Of a stretch of 64,000 bases of DNA, positions 27,046 through 34,329 are shown one piece after another (the stretch's first letter is position 1; the number at the start of each line of letters is the position of its first letter). The notes beneath the pieces were generated by a model. It was not told the DNA's origin. It did not search any database and was given only the letters and a program-made list of their open reading frames with translations. Location of the stretch: NCBI RefSeq assembly GCF_009696005.1, contig NZ_VUMV01000007.1, positions 96,039 through 160,038 of the forward strand, in the 5' to 3' direction. This stretch comes from Bilifractor porci. Lineage in GTDB: Bacteria > Bacillota > Clostridia > Lachnospirales > Lachnospiraceae. Both the position numbers and the translations under genes were made by a program.

Positions 27046-27539
27046 GAAAGACAAGAGTCGGCAGTGCCGATGCCGGCCAGGCGCCGAAAGCTCCTGCGCA
27101 GGCTGCAGCGAAAAAAGAAGCTGTAAAAACAGAGGCCGCTGGAGCGGAAGCAGCTAAGACGGCTCCTGCAAAAGTAACTACAACTGTAAAGTCAGCAGAA
27201 AATCATACGGCGAAGGCGCAGAATTCCGGAGCCACAACTTTCAAGGAGGAAAGAAAAATGACACAGGAAGCATTAGGAATGGTTGAAACAAGAGGACTGG
27301 TAGCGGCAATCGAGGCAGCAGATGCTATGTGCAAAGCTGCAAACGTTTCCCTGATTGGAACCGAGAGAATCGGATCCGGACTGGTAACGGTTATGGTCCG
27401 CGGTGATGTAGGCGCCGTTAAATCTGCGGTAGAGGCAGGCGGAAATAATGCTTCCAGACTGGGAGAGCTGATCGCCACTCATGTAATTCCGAGACCGCAT
27501 CAGGATGTAGAGATGATTCTTCCTCATCTGAATAAATAA
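27033..27539 (+). CDS. BMC-H shell protein with 75-residue N-terminal extension and internal start
   Basis: The full frame from ATG 27033 (168 residues) has a 75-residue extension made mostly of Ala, Lys, Glu, Thr and Pro, which should be disordered. A PduA/J-type BMC domain follows ([20 protein letters not shown], pore [17 protein letters not shown], end [15 protein letters not shown]). At 27258 an internal ATG has a canonical AAGGAGG nine bases upstream, so a 93-residue short form should be made in quantity. The long form starts after GGGGGA inside the previous gene. This resembles PduB/PduB', where a longer product binds the enzyme core, but in a BMC-H protein. No PduB gene is present. Only the short form is certain. 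Confidence 0.85.
   Translation: MAEVRKTRVGSADAGQAPKAPAQAAAKKEAVKTEAAGAEAAKTAPAKVTTTVKSAENHTAKAQNSGATTFKEERKMTQEALGMVETRGLVAAIEAADAMCKAANVSLIGTERIGSGLVTVMVRGDVGAVKSAVEAGGNNASRLGELIATHVIPRPHQDVEMILPHLNK
27243..27260 (+). promoter_or_regulatory. Internal ribosome binding site for the short BMC-H form
   Basis: AAGGAGG (27243-27249), eight bases and ATG (27258-27260) lie within the reading frame of the longer shell protein. The arrangement matches the start of the PduJ-type gene at 26437 almost base for base. Confidence 0.85.
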
Positions 27540-27560
27540 ATAAGCTGTGCCATTGGCCTA

Positions 27561-27590
27561 CCCCGTTCCTGCCGGAAGGCGGGAACGGGG
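27561..27590 (+). other. Strong hairpin between the shell genes and pduL
   Basis: CCCCGTTCC (27561-27569) pairs with GGAACGGGG (27582-27590), with GCC/GGC around a GGAA loop inside. There is no T tract, so it is unlikely to end transcription. It may protect the 3' end of the abundant shell mRNA or lower expression of the downstream genes. Confidence 0.7.
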
Positions 27591-27678
27591 ACGGGCTGTT
27601 TCAGCAGGACGGCAGACGCCGTTTTGAATCATAACAGATGAAATGCCGGTTTTACGGCAGTATTTTGGAGGATTTGTC

Positions 27679-28329
27679 TTGGATATTTCACAGGTAGAAA
27701 GCATTACCAGAATGGTAATGGAGGCAATCAATCAGGCCCAGAGCCAGCCGCAGCCGAAGGGCTTTCTGGTTCCGGTAGGCGTATCTGCCAGACATGTCCA
27801 CCTGACGCAGGAGCATGTAGAGGTGCTCTTCGGAAAGGGATATCAGCTGACCAAAAAGAAAGACCTGATGGGCGGCCAGTTCGCGTCTAACGAGCAGGTT
27901 ACCATTGTAGGACTTAAACTTCGTGCCATTGAGAATGTACGTATTCTCGGCCCTGTCAGAAAACAGACACAGGTGGAGATTTCCGCTACGGATGCAAGAA
28001 CCCTGGGGATCAAGGCACCGATCCGGGAATCCGGAAACGTCGCCGGAAGCGCCCCGATTGCTCTTGTCGGTCCGAAAGGTGCGCTGTATCTGAAGGAAGG
28101 ATGTATCATCGCCATGCGCCACATCCATATGTCTCCGAGAGACGCGGAAGCGGCGGGACTAAAGAACGGTGATGTGGTTTCTGTAAAAGCAGATAATGAA
28201 CGCGGCACAATTTTTAATCACGTTGTCATTCGTGTGAATCCCAGCTTCACGCTGGAAATGCACATTGATACGGATGAGGCAAATGCCGCAGGTATCAAAC
28301 AGGGTGATACCGTTACAATCATGAAATAA
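27679..28329 (+). CDS. pduL: BMC phosphate propanoyltransferase
   Basis: PduL swaps CoA for phosphate on propionyl-CoA and so recycles CoA inside the shell. From the TTG at 27679 (GGAGGA six bases upstream) it has 216 residues. The first residues, LDISQVESITRMVMEAI, form an encapsulation helix. The zinc-binding histidines are in VSARHVHLTQEH and AMRHIHMSPRDA. The start at ATG 27643 has no good ribosome site and would place 12 residues before the helix. No propionate kinase gene (pduW) is in the locus, so propionyl-phosphate must be used by a kinase encoded elsewhere. Confidence 0.95.
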   Translation: MDISQVESITRMVMEAINQAQSQPQPKGFLVPVGVSARHVHLTQEHVEVLFGKGYQLTKKKDLMGGQFASNEQVTIVGLKLRAIENVRILGPVRKQTQVEISATDARTLGIKAPIRESGNVAGSAPIALVGPKGALYLKEGCIIAMRHIHMSPRDAEAAGLKNGDVVSVKADNERGTIFNHVVIRVNPSFTLEMHIDTDEANAAGIKQGDTVTIMK

Positions 28330-28346
28330 TCCGGAAGTTCAGCTTT

Positions 28347-28374
28347 TCTCCCTGTCAGCTTTGCTGCAGGGAGA
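28347..28374 (+). terminator. Attenuator-like hairpin after pduL
   Basis: TCTCCCTG (28347-28354) pairs with CAGGGAGA (28367-28374), with CAGC/GCTG inside and one bulged T. Only TTTGTG follows, so termination would be partial at most. Two further small inverted repeats lie in the same gap: GTGTCA/TGACAC (28405-28425) and CCAAAT/ATTTGG (28464-28485, followed by ATTTT). Confidence 0.45.
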
Positions 28375-28586
28375 TTTGTGCCATGGCCGGATAACATGGG
28401 CAGAGTGTCAATAGACCGATGACACACGTAATTATCAATGGGTGGAAAAGGGAATTTTGGCACCCAAATAATATATCTCATTTGGATTTTAGAAAAAGAT
28501 CGTCGTGCGGAGTCCGTCAGAATGGCAGCCCTTTGATGGTGCCGCCGGAAGCTGCAGGACGTTATACAGGACAATTTGGAGGAACA

Positions 28587-28859
28587 ATGATTGCAGGAAA
28601 AGTAGTCGGAAGCCTGGTTTCGACAAGAAAAAGCGACAAGCTCGTTGGAAACAAGTTCATGATTGTGGAACCCCTGCGTCATATGTCGGCAGATACCCGG
28701 CAGATTATCGCGATTGATGTGATTGGCGCCGGAATAGGTGAATATGTGATGGTGGCACAGGGAAGCGCGGCCAGAATCGGCTGTGATATGCCGGATGCGC
28801 CTGTAGATGCTGCGATTGTCGGTATTATAGATGAAGGCGGGATTATCGAGGAGGATTGA
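28587..28859 (+). CDS. pduN: BMC pentameric vertex protein (EutN/CcmL family)
   Basis: PduN-type proteins form pentamers that cap the corners of the shell. From the ATG at 28587 (GGAGGA upstream) it has 90 residues, the family size. It begins MIAGKVVGSLVSTRKSDKL, shows RQIIAIDVIGAGIGEYVMVA and ends with DAAIVGIIDEGGI. The open frame runs further upstream to 28419, but that part has no family similarity and no ribosome site. One vertex gene is enough to close a shell. Confidence 0.94.
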   Translation: MIAGKVVGSLVSTRKSDKLVGNKFMIVEPLRHMSADTRQIIAIDVIGAGIGEYVMVAQGSAARIGCDMPDAPVDAAIVGIIDEGGIIEED

Positions 28860-28879
28860 TCCCCGGGATGGAGTAAAGC

Positions 28880-30205
28880 ATGGAATTTGAAAAGCTGCAG
28901 GAAAAACTTCGCGTGGGCGGAGTCGTAGGTGCCGGCGGGGCCGGATTTCCTTCCTACGCAAAACTGAACAAAAATGCGGATACCATTATACTGAACTGTG
29001 CAGAGTGCGAGCCTCTGCTTCAGCCCCACAGGCGGCTGATCACTGTTCATGCGGATCAGATTCTGGCCGGCCTGCATCTTGTTGCAGAGACGGTAGGGGC
29101 AAAGCAGGTTTATATCGGTGTCAAGAAAACCTATAGTAAGGCCATTGCAGCCATTCAGGGGGAGATCGGTAAATATCCGGAGATGAAGATTCATTATCTC
29201 CAGGAAGTTTATCCGATGGGAGATGAGGTTGTTCTCATTTATGAATGCACCGGAAGGGTTGTGCGTCCGGGCGGGCTGCCCATTGAGCAGGGCTGCATTG
29301 TCTATAATGTAGAAACCATGTACAATATCTACCGTGCCGCGGTAGAGGATAAACCGGTTACCTTCAAATATCTGACAGTGATCGGCGAGGTCACAAATCC
29401 GATTACCGTCCCGGTATCTGTCGGATGTACGTTTGAATCTGTCGTCGCTCTGGCAGGCGACCTGACCTGCAAGGATCCGATCTATTTTGTGGGCGGTCCC
29501 ATGATGGGAAGCATCCAGCCGCATGACGGCCGTGTGACAAAAGAAACAAACGCCATTCTGGTTCTGCCGCAGGATCATCCGATTGTGATGAAGAAAAGGC
29601 GTCAGACTTCCATTGATCTGAAGAGAGCGGCGTCGATTTGCTGCCAGTGTGAATCCTGCACGGATATGTGTCCGCGCCATGAGCTGGGACATCCGATTGA
29701 TCCCGCAAGATTTATGCGTTCTGCTTCCAACGAGGATTTTCAGAACCTGAATCCGTTCCTGAACACGTTTTTCTGCTCCGGATGCGGCGTGTGCGAGATG
29801 TACGCCTGTCCGCAGGACCTTGCTCCCCGGACACTTATCCAGGCATATAAGAACGGGCTCCGCGGCGCGGGAGTAAAGGCGCCTCGCGTGGAAGCTGCCT
29901 CTGTGGGAGAGGCACGGGAATTCCGCAAGGTTCCGGAGGCAAGACTGATGGCCAGGCTCGGGCTCAGCCGGTACGATCTTCCGGCTCCGCTGGATGATGA
30001 GCTGCAGCCGGAGACCTCGGTAAGAGTCCTTTTAAAGCAGCATATCGGTGCGCCGGCGATTCCGATTGTAAAGGTCGGCGACCATGTGGAGTACAGGCAG
30101 ATGATTGCAAAGCCGGCGGACGGACTGAGCGTCGGGATGCATGCTTCTCTGCCCGGAATAGTTACCGATGTCACAGATACCTTTATCCGAATCCAGAAGC
30201 AGTAA
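28880..30205 (+). CDS. pduS: PduS cobalamin reductase (RnfC-like iron-sulfur flavoprotein)
   Basis: PduS passes electrons to cobalamin so that the adenosyltransferase can use it. It has 441 residues. The RnfC-like N-terminal part shows VGGVVGAGGAGFPSYAKL (nucleotide and flavin-binding glycine loop) and NCAECEPLLQ. Two 4Fe-4S motifs follow, CCQCESCTDMCP and CSGCGVCEMYACP. A C-terminal SLBB/barrel-sandwich part ends the protein. The gene lies next to pduT, whose product has an iron-sulfur site in its pore; together they could move electrons across the shell. GGGATGGAG upstream supports the ATG. Confidence 0.94.
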   Translation: MEFEKLQEKLRVGGVVGAGGAGFPSYAKLNKNADTIILNCAECEPLLQPHRRLITVHADQILAGLHLVAETVGAKQVYIGVKKTYSKAIAAIQGEIGKYPEMKIHYLQEVYPMGDEVVLIYECTGRVVRPGGLPIEQGCIVYNVETMYNIYRAAVEDKPVTFKYLTVIGEVTNPITVPVSVGCTFESVVALAGDLTCKDPIYFVGGPMMGSIQPHDGRVTKETNAILVLPQDHPIVMKKRRQTSIDLKRAASICCQCESCTDMCPRHELGHPIDPARFMRSASNEDFQNLNPFLNTFFCSGCGVCEMYACPQDLAPRTLIQAYKNGLRGAGVKAPRVEAASVGEAREFRKVPEARLMARLGLSRYDLPAPLDDELQPETSVRVLLKQHIGAPAIPIVKVGDHVEYRQMIAKPADGLSVGMHASLPGIVTDVTDTFIRIQKQ

Positions 30206-30223
30206 GAAAGGACATAAGCGGCG

Positions 30224-30772
30224 ATGAGTAAAGCAATCGGAATGATTGAATTCAAAAATATACCGACCGGTATTACAGCGGCGGATCTTATGGTCAAGAC
30301 CGCGGATGTTGACATTGTGGAGGCGCAGACCGTATGTCCGGGTAAATATATCGCAATTATCACCGGAGATCTCAGTGCGGTGAAATCCGCCGTGGAAGCC
30401 GCCAGCACAGCTTATGAGTCGGATCTGATCGACAATTTTGTGCTTGGCAATCCTCACGAATCGCTTTTCCCGGCCATTTACGGGGCCAGCCAGGTAGAGG
30501 CTGTGGATTCCCTCGGAATACTGGAGACCTTTGATGTGGCGTCGCTGATCGAGGCGGCGGATGCCGCGGCAAAAACTGCCATTGTAGACGTGATTGAGCT
30601 TCGGCTGGCAAAGGGGCTCTGCGGAAAATCCTTTATGATGATCACCGGTGAGGTGTCCGCGGTAACAGCGGCCATCGAGAAGGCGAAAATGCTGGCTGGA
30701 GAAAAGGGCATGTATCTGGATTCTTCTGTGATTGCTCATCCGGACGAAAAAATCATCAGAACAATTCTTTAA
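30224..30772 (+). CDS. pduT: BMC-T shell protein PduT with iron-sulfur cysteine
   Basis: PduT is a trimeric shell protein with two BMC domains in tandem (AIGMIEFKNIPTGITAADLM and SLGILETFDVASLIEAADAA). It has 182 residues. Cysteine 38 in AQTVCPGKY sits exactly where Salmonella PduT has the cysteine that binds a 4Fe-4S cluster in the trimer pore. It is the only BMC-T protein in the locus, since PduB is absent. It follows pduS by 18 bases. Confidence 0.95.
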   Translation: MSKAIGMIEFKNIPTGITAADLMVKTADVDIVEAQTVCPGKYIAIITGDLSAVKSAVEAASTAYESDLIDNFVLGNPHESLFPAIYGASQVEAVDSLGILETFDVASLIEAADAAAKTAIVDVIELRLAKGLCGKSFMMITGEVSAVTAAIEKAKMLAGEKGMYLDSSVIAHPDEKIIRTIL

Positions 30773-30841
30773 GGAACCGTTTCGCCACAGAGCCTTTGTC
30801 GCCTGTAGGCAAACAGTGTTGACGGTATTCGGAGGTAGAGG

Positions 30842-31618
30842 ATGCTTGCCCTGGAACGCAGAAATCTGATTCTGGAAAAACTGCAGGAAGAAAAAAAGGT
30901 AGTCGTAAGCGAACTGAGTCAGATTTATAATGTCTCGGAAGAAACCATCCGGCGGGATCTGGAGAAACTGGAGCAGGACGGTTATGCGACCAAAAGCTAC
31001 GGCGGCGCTGTGCTGAATGAAAACGTAGGGTTTGATATGCCGCTGACCATCCGCAGCAAGCATCATGTCGCGGAAAAGCAGGTCATCGCGGAGATTGCCG
31101 CGTCCCTCGTAAAAGAGGGAGACCACATTATGCTGGACGCCAGTTCCACGGACCTGTTTATTGCCAAGGCGATCAAGAATATTCAGCGACTTACCGTGGT
31201 GACAAATTCGATCGAGATTATTCTGGAACTGTCCGAATGCTCCAATATTACTGTGATCTGTACCGGCGGGGTATTAAAGGAAGGGTATCTTGCCCTTCTC
31301 GGCCCGGAGGCGGAGAACAGCACCCGGTCGTATTTTGTGGATAAGGCTTTTGTCTCCTGCAAGGCATTGAACAGGGAGCACGGAATCATGGAATCCCTGC
31401 AGGCGTTCAGTTCCCTGAAAAAGACCATCCTCACTTCCGCGGCCCAGAGCTATCTGGTACTGGATAACGGGAAATTCGACCAGACAGCCTTCACAAAAAT
31501 GGTTGGTATTCAAGAGGTTGACGGCGTCATTACCGACTGTAAGCCCTCTGACGACTGGCTGCAGATCTTTGAAAGATACGGCGTAGAGTGTATGTATCCG
31601 CAGGAAAGACGAAAATAA
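30842..31618 (+). CDS. DeoR-family transcription regulator
   Basis: The 258-residue protein has an N-terminal winged helix (VVVSELSQIYNVSEETIRRD, then LEQDGYATKSYGGAVL) and the sugar-phosphate-sensing DeoR C-terminal domain (IMLDASSTDLFIAKAI, VVTNSIEIILEL, CTGGVLKEGYLALLGP). DeoR proteins are usually repressors released by a phosphorylated sugar. It is encoded 69 bases after pduT, on the same strand. It is the only regulator in the BMC locus; PocR and two-component genes are absent. A fuculose or rhamnulose phosphate, or DHAP, is a sensible effector, but this is inference. GGAGGTAGAGG precedes the ATG. Confidence 0.88.
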   Translation: MLALERRNLILEKLQEEKKVVVSELSQIYNVSEETIRRDLEKLEQDGYATKSYGGAVLNENVGFDMPLTIRSKHHVAEKQVIAEIAASLVKEGDHIMLDASSTDLFIAKAIKNIQRLTVVTNSIEIILELSECSNITVICTGGVLKEGYLALLGPEAENSTRSYFVDKAFVSCKALNREHGIMESLQAFSSLKKTILTSAAQSYLVLDNGKFDQTAFTKMVGIQEVDGVITDCKPSDDWLQIFERYGVECMYPQERRK

Positions 31619-31787
31619 GTTTACGATGCTGCTGCGCGCGGCAGGGACAGGGCTTTACGGTTTCTGTTCCTTGAAGGCGAAACACGTGTCTTGCGCCCGG
31701 AAAACTTTGCTCTGCCGGGGGCATAGGGCAGCTCGGTATATAGCACAGCTCAGAGTTTAGGCGTATAGGACGGCTCAAAAATTTAAG
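31619..31787. other. Gap after the BMC locus without a visible gene
   Basis: Together with the rpmG leader this makes a 310-base stretch. I see no gene and no convincing terminator for the BMC unit; only weak G+C-rich repeats occur (31630-31650). Confidence 0.6.
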
Positions 31788-31816
31788 TTGACACTCTCCG
31801 GTGCCTGTGCTATGCT
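31788..31816 (+). promoter_or_regulatory. Promoter of rpmG-secE-nusG
   Basis: TTGACA (31788-31793), 17 bases and TATGCT (31811-31816). Soon after the predicted start, AAAGGA and TCCTTT (31828-31844) can pair and are followed by six more T residues, a possible short attenuator. Confidence 0.8.
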
Positions 31817-31928
31817 GAGTAAGCGACAAAGGAGAGGGTCCTTTTTTTTTGCTCTGAAAAAGGGGCTTCTTACAGAAGTTGTGCCGGGTTTTCCGGCGTA
31901 TGGGTTTAGTAAAACGGAGGTGGATATT

Positions 31929-32078
31929 ATGCGTACAAAGATCACTTTGGCATGCACAGAATGCAAGCAGCGTAATTACAATACGACAAAGGATAAAAAG
32001 AATCATCCGGAGCGTATGGAAATTAAGAAGTATTGCAGATTCTGCAGAAAGCATACCCTGCACAGAGAAACAAAGTAA
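31929..32078 (+). CDS. rpmG: 50S ribosomal protein L33, zinc (four-cysteine) form
   Basis: L33 is a small protein of the large ribosomal subunit. From the ATG at 31929 (CGGAGG eight bases upstream) it has 49 residues. Two cysteine pairs, CTECKQ and CRFCRK, mark the zinc-containing form. It heads the rpmG-secE-nusG unit, the normal Firmicute order. The open frame extends upstream to 31788, inside the promoter, and is not coding there. Confidence 0.96.
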   Translation: MRTKITLACTECKQRNYNTTKDKKNHPERMEIKKYCRFCRKHTLHRETK

Positions 32079-32104
32079 TCCGTTTCGCAGCGAGGTGAGA
32101 ACAG

Positions 32105-32323
32105 ATGGCAGATGCAGCGAAAAAAGCTGAACAGAAAAAAACAGGAAAAATGAAAACCTGGTTCAAGGGTCTGAAGACCGAGTGGGGAAAAATTATCTGG
32201 ACAGATAATAAAACACTGGGCAGACAGACGGCCGCTGTCATTATTATTTCTGCAATCGTTACCGGGTTAATCACGCTGGTGGACAATCTGGGACTGCAGA
32301 TAATGGAACTGATCATAAAATAA
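32105..32323 (+). CDS. secE: Preprotein translocase subunit SecE
   Basis: SecE clamps the SecY channel in the membrane. The 72-residue protein is the short, single-span Gram-positive form. It has a basic N-terminal part (KKTGKMKTWFKGLKTEWGKI) with the conserved EW/W-dk segment and one membrane helix near residues 42-62. It lies between rpmG and nusG, as expected. Confidence 0.95.
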   Translation: MADAAKKAEQKKTGKMKTWFKGLKTEWGKIIWTDNKTLGRQTAAVIIISAIVTGLITLVDNLGLQIMELIIK

Positions 32324-32336
32324 GGAAAAGGTGAAG

Positions 32337-32858
32337 ATGTCAGACGCAAAATGGTACGTGGTCCACACATATTCCGGGTATGAGAATAAGGTGAAGGCCA
32401 ACATTGAGAAGACAATAGAAAACAGACACCTTGAAGATCAGATCCTGGAAGTCCGGGTGCCCATGGAAGAGGTCGAAGAGGTCAGGAACGGCGCGAGGAA
32501 ACATGTACAGCGCAAGCTGTTTCCCGGCTATGTCCTGCTCAATATGGTTATGAATGACGATACATGGTACGTCGTCCGCAATACCAGAGGTGTCACAGGC
32601 TTTGTAGGACCGGGCTCCAAACCGGTTCCGCTGTCTCCAGAAGAGATGCGCCCGCTGGGTGTGGAAACCGGAGAGAAATTTGAAATTGACCTTGCGGTTG
32701 GAGATGAAGTCGCGGTGATCGGCGGAGCTTGGAAGGATTATTCTGCCAAGGTCAAGGCGGTTAATCAGAGTAAACAGACAGTTACCATTGACGTGGATCT
32801 GTTTGGAAGAGCAACTCCGGTGGAAATTAATTTCGCCGATGTCAGAAAGGTCGATTAA
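32337..32858 (+). CDS. nusG: Transcription termination/antitermination factor NusG
   Basis: NusG binds RNA polymerase and controls pausing and processivity. It has 173 residues from the ATG at 32337. The NGN domain shows WYVVHTYSGYENKVKANIE and RKLFPGYVLLNM. The C-terminal KOW domain shows VGDEVAVIGGAWKDYSAKV. A GTG two codons earlier (32331) is also possible. The gene lies 13 bases after secE. Confidence 0.96.
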   Translation: MSDAKWYVVHTYSGYENKVKANIEKTIENRHLEDQILEVRVPMEEVEEVRNGARKHVQRKLFPGYVLLNMVMNDDTWYVVRNTRGVTGFVGPGSKPVPLSPEEMRPLGVETGEKFEIDLAVGDEVAVIGGAWKDYSAKVKAVNQSKQTVTIDVDLFGRATPVEINFADVRKVD

Positions 32859-32864
32859 TCGGCC

Positions 32865-32892
32865 GTGGGAGGGAAATCCCCGCAAACACCAC
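32865..32892 (+). promoter_or_regulatory. Candidate L1-binding motif before rplK
   Basis: GTGGGAGGG (32865-32873) and CACCAC (32887-32892) can pair as a short stem with an asymmetric inner loop. The same arrangement recurs at 33347. Ribosomal protein L1 is known to repress L11-L1 translation by binding such a structure in the mRNA. Confidence 0.55.
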
Positions 32893-32911
32893 ATAATAGG
32901 AGGTGCCTAAA

Positions 32912-33337
32912 ATGGCAAAAAAAGTTACTGGTTACATCAAATTACAGATTCCCGCAGGCAAGGCTACACCGGCTCCGCCGGTAGGACCGGCTCTTGGTCA
33001 GCACGGTGTGAACATCGTGCAGTTTACCAAGGAGTTTAACGCAAGAACAGCAGACAAGGGAGATTTAATTATCCCTGTTGTCATCACTGTATATGCGGAC
33101 AGAAGCTTCAGCTTTATTACCAAGACTCCGCCGGCACCGGTTCTGCTGAAGAAGGCATGCAACCTGAAGTCCGCCTCCGGCGAACCGAATAAGACCAAGG
33201 TTGCCACAATTTCCAAGGATAAAATCCGTGAAATTGCGGAGCTGAAAATGCCCGACCTGAATGCGGCCAGCATAGAAGCAGCCATGAGCATGATTGCCGG
33301 AACAGCCCGCAGCATGGGAATTACTGTTGAGGATTAA
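32912..33337 (+). CDS. rplK: 50S ribosomal protein L11
   Basis: L11 is part of the GTPase-associated centre of the ribosome. It has 141 residues from the ATG at 32912, preceded by TAGGAGGTG. The N-terminal domain shows [20 protein letters not shown], and the C-terminal RNA-binding domain ends with [15 protein letters not shown]. It is 51 bases before rplA. Confidence 0.97.
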   Translation: MAKKVTGYIKLQIPAGKATPAPPVGPALGQHGVNIVQFTKEFNARTADKGDLIIPVVITVYADRSFSFITKTPPAPVLLKKACNLKSASGEPNKTKVATISKDKIREIAELKMPDLNAASIEAAMSMIAGTARSMGITVED

Positions 33338-33346
33338 TTGATTCAC

Positions 33347-33374
33347 GTGGGAGGGATTATCCCGCCACTACCAC
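33347..33374 (+). promoter_or_regulatory. Second candidate L1-binding motif, before rplA
   Basis: GTGGGAGGG (33347-33355) and CCAC (33371-33374) repeat the motif found before rplK, and GGGA/TCCC can pair inside. It ends two bases before the rplA ribosome site, so protein bound here could block translation. Confidence 0.55.
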
Positions 33375-33388
33375 AGGAGGAATTTAGA

Positions 33389-34081
33389 ATGAAACACGGA
33401 AAGAAATATGTAGAAGCCGCAAAGGCTATTGATCGCTCAGTCCAGTATGATCCCAAGGATGCCATCGCGCTTGCGAAGAAAGCGGCTGTCGCGAAGTTTG
33501 ACGAGACTATCGAGGTACACATCCGCACTGGCTGCGACGGACGTCACGCAGATCAGCAGATCCGCGGAGCCGTTGTTCTGCCGCACGGCACAGGCAAGAC
33601 CGTTCGTGTTCTTGTATTTGCCAAGGGAGCAAAGGCAGATGAGGCTGCGGCGGCAGGCGCAGATTTCGTCGGGGCAGAGGAGCTGATTCCGAAGATTCAG
33701 AACGAAGGCTGGCTTGATTTCGATGTAGTTGTCGCGACACCGGATATGATGAGCGTTGTAGGACGTCTGGGACGTGTACTCGGACCCAAGGGCTTAATGC
33801 CGAACCCGAAGTCCGGGACCGTAACGATGGATGTTACCAAAGCGGTTAACGATATCAAAGCCGGTAAAGTAGAGTATCGTCTGGACAAGAGCAACATCAT
33901 TCACGTACCGGTCGGAAAAGCTTCCTTCAGCGAAGAGCAGCTGAATGAGAATTTCTCCACACTGATGGGCGCGATTACAAAGGCAAGACCTTCCACCCTG
34001 AAGGGCCAGTTCATGAAGAGCATTGTCATTGCGCCGACCATGGGACCCGGCGTAAAGGTCAATGTAAACAAGTTCGTATAA
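33389..34081 (+). CDS. rplA: 50S ribosomal protein L1
   Basis: L1 forms the mobile stalk at the ribosomal E site and can repress its own mRNA. It has 230 residues from the ATG at 33389, preceded by AGGAGG. It shows [14 protein letters not shown] at the start, [18 protein letters not shown] and the signature [21 protein letters not shown] strong terminator follows. Confidence 0.97.
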   Translation: MKHGKKYVEAAKAIDRSVQYDPKDAIALAKKAAVAKFDETIEVHIRTGCDGRHADQQIRGAVVLPHGTGKTVRVLVFAKGAKADEAAAAGADFVGAEELIPKIQNEGWLDFDVVVATPDMMSVVGRLGRVLGPKGLMPNPKSGTVTMDVTKAVNDIKAGKVEYRLDKSNIIHVPVGKASFSEEQLNENFSTLMGAITKARPSTLKGQFMKSIVIAPTMGPGVKVNVNKFV

Positions 34082-34106
34082 TCCACCAGAATATAAAAAT
34101 AGAAAA

Positions 34107-34135
34107 ACAGAAGAGGCTTCCTCTTCTGTTTTTTT
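34107..34135 (+). terminator. Rho-independent terminator after rplA
   Basis: ACAGAAGAGG (34107-34116) and CCTCTTCTGT (34120-34129) form a ten-pair stem with a three-base loop, followed by TTTTTT. Confidence 0.95.
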
Positions 34136-34138
34136 GTC

Positions 34139-34168
34139 TTGACAACAATTTCTCCGGTGTGATAGTAT
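34139..34168 (+). promoter_or_regulatory. Promoter of rplJ-rplL
   Basis: TTGACA (34139-34144), 18 bases and TAGTAT (34163-34168). It begins four bases after the T tract of the rplA terminator. Confidence 0.75.
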
Positions 34169-34180
34169 ACTCACTGTATC

Positions 34181-34290
34181 ACGCCGAAGACAGCAGGTGC
34201 CGCAAGGCGTAAGTGAAACGCCTGCCGAGGATGTAGATTCTTTTCAGAGAATGTATTCCCGTCTGTCTTTGGTCAGGCGGGTTTTCTTTT
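34181..34290 (+). ncRNA. Ribosomal protein L10 leader with attenuator
   Basis: The leader begins near CACGCCGAAGACAGCAGGTG and contains the paired GGCG...CGCC and GCAGG...CCTGC segments typical of L10 leaders, which bind the L10-L12 complex. It ends in a terminator-like hairpin, CCCGTCTG (34258-34265) with CAGGCGGG (34274-34281), followed by TTTTCTTTT. Excess L10-L12 would therefore lower rplJL transcription. Confidence 0.85.
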
Positions 34291-34329
34291 GCGTGTATAC
34301 ATCATTAAAATAAGGAGGTATACCGAAAC

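Noticed and set aside
22526..27539. Glycyl-radical (B12-independent) propanediol dehydratase, expected next to this type of aldolase
   Set aside because: No glycyl-radical enzyme or activating enzyme is encoded; the dehydratase is PduCDE.
28419..28586. Upstream extension of the pduN frame
   Set aside because: The extra 56 residues have no family similarity, and the ribosome site GGAGGA sits directly before ATG 28587.
31788..31928. N-terminal extension of L33
   Set aside because: The frame is open back into the promoter -35 box, but the ribosome site and family length fix the start at 31929.
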